The position numbers were made by a program, and so were the translations under genes. The notes beneath the pieces are model-generated. The model was not told where the DNA came from. It saw nothing but the letters and a program-made list of their open reading frames with translations, and ran no database searches. 64,000 nt of DNA, taken from Gymnorhina tibicen. Taxonomy: Eukaryota > Chordata > Aves > Passeriformes > Artamidae. The stretch covers positions 620,001 to 684,000 of the forward strand of contig VXAZ01008170.1 of NCBI GenBank assembly GCA_013399875.1, read 5' to 3'. Positions within the stretch are counted from its first letter, which is position 1. Every line of letters begins with the position of its first letter. Of this stretch, positions 62,757 to 64,000 are shown one piece after another.

Positions 62757-62789
62757 AAAGGTGAGACAGTGAAGAAGATGAGGGAGGAG
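62757..62789 (+). CDS. PCBP3: PCBP3 33-nt microexon (KH1, residues KGETVKKMREE)
   Basis: Eleven codons encode KGETVKKMREE, the second half of the GxxG loop and the following helix of KH1. The exon is in phase 0 at both ends, with acceptor taacag and a strong donor GAG|GTAAGA. Threonine after KGE and the KKMREE helix fit PCBP3. The next expected exon (beginning SGARINISEGN in the family) is not found before 64000, so the rest of the protein is outside the window. Confidence 0.95.
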
Positions 62790-64000
62790 GTAAGACAAGC
62801 CTTGATGTCTTCACTTGCTTCCTTTTCAGCTCAGAGAATAATGAGTTCAGCATGTGCAGACCGATGCTGCCATCAAGTGGGCAGATCGTTTAACATCCCC
62901 ATTCTTTGCAAGCAGTGGAGTATAAATATGCTGGCCTAAATTAAACGTTGTTGTTAATGTAACCTCCTTATCGCCGCCGCAGTCTGGAGTCTTTCATTCC
63001 CACAGCGATGTGCCTGCTGCTGTCTTATCTCAGGAACAGCTCACCAGCATGATTCTGTGCATCAGACCCACTGTATCTTTCATTAACATACCAACATCAG
63101 TCCTGCACATGGCTTGGCTTCCTGGTAGAGTTTCCAAAAATCTGAAATCAAGTGTTAGACTGATGCGCATCAAGTTTGAGAGTAGACACAAGCTTCAGCA
63201 GAGCTGGAGCCAGACTTGTGTAAGCCAGAGCATCTCTCTGCCATGTCTTGGCAAAGCCTTAGCTTTTCCTCATTTTGCAGCTGTGAGTGGCTCTGGGCAG
63301 GGTAGACCTGCACACGTGCCATTCACATCCTTTGAAAAGGCTGAAGACACAAAAGGATTAAAACAGAGCAGTGCATAAACCTCAGCCTCCCCAGTGTCTG
63401 CAGACTTCTTTCCCTGCCACAGAGCAAGCTGTGCTGTCTTCAGAGGAGTGTGCTCAGGTGGAGGCTACAGACCCACACTGGTCCTGCAAGGCAGCACATC
63501 CTACTTGGAGATCCATATAATTTTTCTGCTTTGAAGCAACTGCTAAAAGTATAAGTGAGAAGACAAATCCTACTGTATAAAACTTTAGGAGTGTAGTGTA
63601 TAGAGGATGCCTCAAGAAAAGTCAGCTTGGCTCTCGTAAAGCTGCAGTACATTACTGTGTCAGCTGCTTTGTTGTTTTCTACTCTGATAGAAGGTCTGTG
63701 GCAGGGAAATGTCAAAGTATTTTAGTAAAGAAAATTGCAGACATCCATCTTTAAATATACACAATAGGGATTTCATTGTCAGGCTGACTGAGTTCAGAGC
63801 TCCTTTTTTGATGACATGTTTTCACCTGTGTTTTCACACGTTTGCTAAGACTTAAAGAAAAAAAGGGTAAGAAAAAGGGTTTCCAGTGTACTAGGTAAGC
63901 CTAACAGTTGATTAAACACATTTTAGTTTAATTATTAATTATGATCATGAGCAGATATCTTTGTATATAAATTGTATGCACAGAAGGGAAGCCATCATTG
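62790..64000 (+). other. PCBP3: PCBP3 intron following the 33-nt exon, incomplete
   Basis: This starts with GTAAGA. Read-through stays open for 49 codons to a TAA at 62937. A strong-looking acceptor (tgcttccttttcag, AG at 62828-62829) sits only 40 bp after the donor, too close to be used with it. A second AG at 62981-62982 precedes an open frame to 63378 discussed in the findings. No continuation of KH1 is visible. Confidence 0.75.

Noticed and set aside
62828..62829. Strong-looking acceptor tgcttccttttcag as the next PCBP3 exon
   Set aside because: It is only 40 bp after the donor at 62790, too short for a vertebrate intron, and the sequence after it does not encode the expected KH1 continuation.
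1..64000. CRISPR arrays, operons, riboswitches, tRNA or rRNA genes
   Set aside because: None seen on reading the sequence. The window is vertebrate intronic or flanking DNA, and bacterial features are not expected.

Overview
This window is vertebrate nuclear DNA, almost certainly from a bird and probably a passerine. The evidence is chicken-repeat-1 (CR1) LINE fragments of several ages, ancient amniote repeats, AT-rich intronic sequence with few CpGs, and a solo LTR of a type I associate with songbird genomes. There are no bacterial-style genes. The open reading frames scattered over both strands are short, overlap one another and show no recognisable families, apart from three short exons.

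The one gene I can name is PCBP3 (poly(rC)-binding protein 3, an hnRNP E-family RNA-binding protein), on the + strand. The window holds its first coding exon (49290-49445, ATG at 49368), a 13.2-kb intron, a 24-nt microexon (62634-62657), a 99-bp intron and a 33-nt microexon (62757-62789). Together these encode the N-terminus and the first part of the KH1 domain. The GxxG RNA-contact motif is split across the 99-bp intron. The rest of KH1 and the other KH domains must lie beyond 64000. The 49 kb upstream of the first coding exon is either a 5' intron (if untranslated first exons lie further left) or 5' flank; I could not identify an upstream exon or promoter.

Layout: 1-2995, non-coding with an L2-like LINE relic at about 1822-2265; 2996-3800, an old antisense CR1; 3801-14440, non-coding with a CR1 3' tail (7578-7735) and ancient repeat fragments; 14441-15095, a 655-bp solo LTR with perfect 8-bp terminal inverted repeats and a 5-bp target duplication; 15101-49289, non-coding with an AT-rich minisatellite (27941-28077), some coding-like but unrecognised fragments and several candidate conserved non-coding stretches; 49290-62789, PCBP3 exons and introns with further CR1 pieces (about 52570-52775, about 54480-54900, 60684-61470); 62790-64000, the next intron.

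I found no new biological system here. The most interesting items are the KH1 microexon pair with its very short intron, a PCBP3 N-terminus that differs from the mammalian form as I remember it, the cleanly bounded LTR insertion, and a minus-strand fragment near 20.4-21.1 kb with protein-like composition that I cannot identify.
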